Below, piece by piece: positions 29,118-31,700 of a DNA stretch of 31,700 nucleotides. Each line of letters opens with the position of its first letter. Positions within the stretch are counted from its first letter, which is position 1. The notes beneath the pieces were generated by a model. It was not told the DNA's origin, made no database searches, and was given only the letters and a program-made list of their open reading frames with translations. Source of the stretch: Teratosphaeria epicoccoides (lineage: Eukaryota > Ascomycota > Dothideomycetes > Mycosphaerellales > Teratosphaeriaceae); assembly GCA_021401465.1 (NCBI GenBank), contig JADDMT010000224.1, positions 1 through 31,700 of the forward strand, read 5' to 3'. Position numbers and translations under genes: made by a program.

Positions 29118-31573
29118 AGACTAGTGATATTACCTTGGCTACTATGTACTTTGCGTGCTTTGCGTCTAAGCTTTTCTTTAGTCTCTCTGTAGTGTAGTTC
29201 CGTAGATCTAGCTAGACTTTGTTACTAACTTTGTAAATTAGGGCAGGGTTCTAACATTTATTAGCAGACTCCTCTTATTCCTACACGGAAGCTGCCATAG
29301 TAGCCTAGCAGATTCCTGTTATGCTCTAGATCTTCTCTACGAACGCCTTTGCCATCTTAGTAGCTTTTAACAGGCTAGGCTCTTCGGCGTCCTTAGTTAA
29401 AGGCATAGGGCCCTATGCTTTGTAGCTATAGGTAGCAAAGAAGGGGCTTATGCTAATCCCTAAGTAGTACCTCCCGTTTAGTGCTAGCTATGCTATAGGG
29501 AGCTACCGCTTCTAGTCACATTACTTATAATTAATGAAGTTCTGAAGGTACGCCTACACCTCTTAGTTAAGGCGTTTAGGGCCTCTGTCTGTTTATAGGT
29601 AGTACGTAGAGCTTAACTACTAGGACACTCCTATTCTTTCACAGAAGGTCCTCTAAAAGGTGCTAGTCTAGTTAGTACCCTAGTCGCTCGTAATAGCTAT
29701 TAGCATTTCGTGGTACTAGGCCTAGCAGTCTATAAACTTTTCTGCGTATTCCTCTACTTTTATGCTAGGTATTACCTATAACACTACGGACTTACATAAG
29801 CAGTCTTTAATAACCTACAGGTACTAACATCCCTCGGACTTAGGCAGGTCCGTCATGAAATCTATCGAGACTTTCTAGAAGAATCTGTCAGGAACTAGTA
29901 GTAGCTTTAGTAGTCTATGCTTATGCTCTCTCTATACCTTGTTACGACTATAGTAGTTGCAGTTTCTCAGGAATCGCCAGACGTGCTTAGATAGTAAGGG
30001 CTATTAGAAGTCGCGCCCTAGGATCATTGTCATAGCATTCTGTCCTAGGTGCCTGTATACTAGGGCGTTATGCACAGACTAGATTAGCCTCGTCCTAAGT
30101 ATGTCGTTGCTTTTATCTCTAGGGTCTGGAATGCCTTGCCCGGACTAACTAGTTGCTACTCTAGGGACCTAGAGCTTGTCGCGGTATTACAGGAAGCCTC
30201 TCTTGTTAATCTTGTAGTCCCTAGCTTGCAATTATAGCGTCACCCTAGCTAGTAGCATCTAGGAGCTACTCTTTACTACTCTGACTACCGTCGAGTACAG
30301 CTCGTCCTTCTCTACTATAGCAGCCTACAACTCATTAAGGGTACGGTCCTAGAAAGGCCTAGTAGAGTCTATGTTAGAAGGCGCGGAGTTAACGAGTAGC
30401 GATTCGTCCTCAACTAAGGCAGTAGGTACTATGCAGGTTAAGGTAATCGGTACGCCGTTACTACTCTCGTCCTTAGTCTCCGGCTAATTTTTCATGGCCT
30501 CTAGATCTAAGAACCTCTTAAGCCGCGATTCCTTATCTTCTGCTCCTAGCGTGTCCTGTTCTTGTCTCGACAGCGCGTCCGGGACTACTACCTCGGCGCC
30601 TAGGTGATACACTAGGGAGAACTAGAATTACGCGAGGGTCTCATACTACAGTATCTATCGCTTAGATAGCTGCCGCTTAACCATGAAGTACTCTAGGTTT
30701 TGTTAGTCTATAAGAATCATGAAGGGGCTACACAATTTCAGCTCGGGGCCCTAGAACTTAAGGCTAGATACTATAGCTAACATTTCCTTGTTATAGATGT
30801 CGTAGTTAATCTCCGCTTTGTTAAGCTTCTATGAAAAGAAGCCGACTAGTCTACAGACTCTGTTGCTTTCTTGCAAGAGAGCCGCCTCTAACGCAAACCT
30901 ACTATAGTTAGTCTCTAAAAAGGTTAGCAGCTCTAGGTTCTATTACGAAAGGACCGGCGCTAAGCAGAACTTCGCCTTTAGCGTTTTGAACGCGGACTCC
31001 TCGTTTTCTCCCTAGGAGAACAGCTAGCCCTTTCCTGTAAGCGTAGTTAACGGCCTAGCTATCTTCGAGTAGTTTAGGATAAACATCCTGTAGTAGTTAG
31101 CAAAGCTAAGGAATCTACGGACTTCCTTCTATGTCCTTAGCCGCTCCTAGTTACGCATGGCCTCTACCTTTTCTAGGTCGGTCTACGCCTTTTCTGTTAG
31201 CATAGATTATGAACCCTAGGTATTTAATCTCCTTCTTAGCAAACTCGCTTTTTCTGGGGTTAAGGTATAGGCCCCTGTCCTAGAGCTTCTAGAGTACTCG
31301 CATTACCTTAGCGAAATAGTCTTCTCGCGAACCGCTACTATATATGATGACGTTATCCATGTACGTAGAGGCGCAGTTGTCTAATTCCTCGCGTAACAGT
31401 GTGTTAATATATCGCTAGAATGTCGCTAGAGCCCTAGATAAACTAAACGGACATACTAACTATTCGAATAAGCCGAACCTTATACGAAAGGCCGTTTTAT
31501 ACTTATGGCCTTTCGCCATACAGATTTAGTAGAAGGCTAATACTACGTCTACCTTAAGGAGCTACTAGGCACC
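29113..31573 (-). pseudogene. Gypsy-2 Pol remnant: reverse transcriptase, RNase H, integrase
   Basis: Read right to left, reverse transcriptase occupies 31050-31573. It is cut at its N-terminal side by the LTR-like unit, and its active site near 31340-31365 is YMDNVIIYS, with Asn for the second catalytic Asp. RNase H lies at about 30570-30960 (RLVGFFS-KLNKAEINYDIY, then VVVPDALSRQEQ); its first catalytic region reads ETNYSRFAL, where ETDASR is usual. The integrase core is at about 29550-29860, with SIDFMTDLPKSEG, TSDQGTN and TDRGPKRLN; the last carries Lys in place of the catalytic Glu. The frame then runs to the gypsy-1 insertion at 29113 and continues at 6183. Stops are TAG/TAA at Gln/Trp sites. 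Confidence 0.9.
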
Positions 31574-31700
31574 TGTCATGAGTGTCAGGAGTACTGTCCG
31601 GAGTACTGTAGGATACAGGATCATGTAGGTCCTAAGTGCTATGAGTCATAGTACCGTCATAGGAGTACTATGAGTCATAGGCATAGTCATAGAAGAAAGG
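31574..31700 (+). repeat. LTR-like unit, copy 3 (inverted, runs off the right edge)
   Basis: It starts TGTCATGAGTGTCAGGAG at 31574 inside the gypsy-2 reverse transcriptase and is the reverse complement of about 190-316, differing at about two positions. So the same unit has inserted at least twice, in opposite orientation, in two different retrotransposon genes. Confidence 0.7.

Larger units (their letters stand above)
4171..31573 (-). mobile_element. Gypsy-2: Ty3/gypsy chromovirus, split by gypsy-1 and cut at the right
   Basis: The two separated pieces (4171-6183 and 29113-31573) form one minus-strand element. The pol reading frame stops at 29113 on the right piece and resumes at 6183 on the left piece, with one copy of the GATAG target in between. 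It is inserted in copia gag on the left. On the right it is broken inside reverse transcriptase by an LTR-like unit, so its gag and 5' LTR are not in the window. Its own DNA inside the window is about 4.5 kb; the rest of the span is the nested insertion. Confidence 0.8.

Overview
The window is repeat-rich eukaryotic DNA, most likely a mutated transposon island (gene-poor isochore) of a filamentous ascomycete. It holds no intact host gene, tRNA or rRNA that I can see. Every recognisable protein is a transposon protein, or an unknown protein lying inside a transposon. All are broken by in-frame TAG and TAA where Gln or Trp is expected, with TGA rare. TGG/CCA trinucleotides are strikingly scarce and CTA/TAG very common. 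This is what repeat-induced point mutation (RIP, CpA to TpA on both strands) leaves behind; RIP is my inference, the pattern is seen. The species cannot be fixed from the sequence.

The layout is a Russian doll. (1) At the left, a Ty1/copia polyprotein remnant on the minus strand (about 731-4165) is cut at its RNase H end by two head-to-tail LTR-like units (1-316 and 317-728). (2) Its gag end meets a Ty3/gypsy chromovirus, 'gypsy-2' (4171-6183 and 29113-31573, minus strand). (3) Gypsy-2 is split near its integrase C-terminus by a second chromovirus, 'gypsy-1' (6184-29112). Gypsy-1 has 360-bp LTRs at both ends, a polypurine tract and a 5-bp target duplication (GATAG). (4) Gypsy-1 is in turn split between integrase and chromodomain by a block of about 14.5 kb (9374-23895) that carries a Plavaka-type DNA transposase, a SNF2-like helicase C-terminal fragment and several unrecognised genes. 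(5) At the right edge gypsy-2 is cut inside its reverse transcriptase by an inverted copy of the LTR unit seen at position 1.

In both chromoviruses the space between the chromodomain and the 3' LTR holds a long reading frame on the opposite strand (4765-5736 and 7267-8838). Each has a TATA box just upstream and meets the pol gene tail to tail. This repeated arrangement and the cargo-rich 14.5-kb element are the two most unusual things in the window. All genes look dead: reverse transcriptase, protease, integrase and zinc-binding residues are lost at several places through the same kind of transition.
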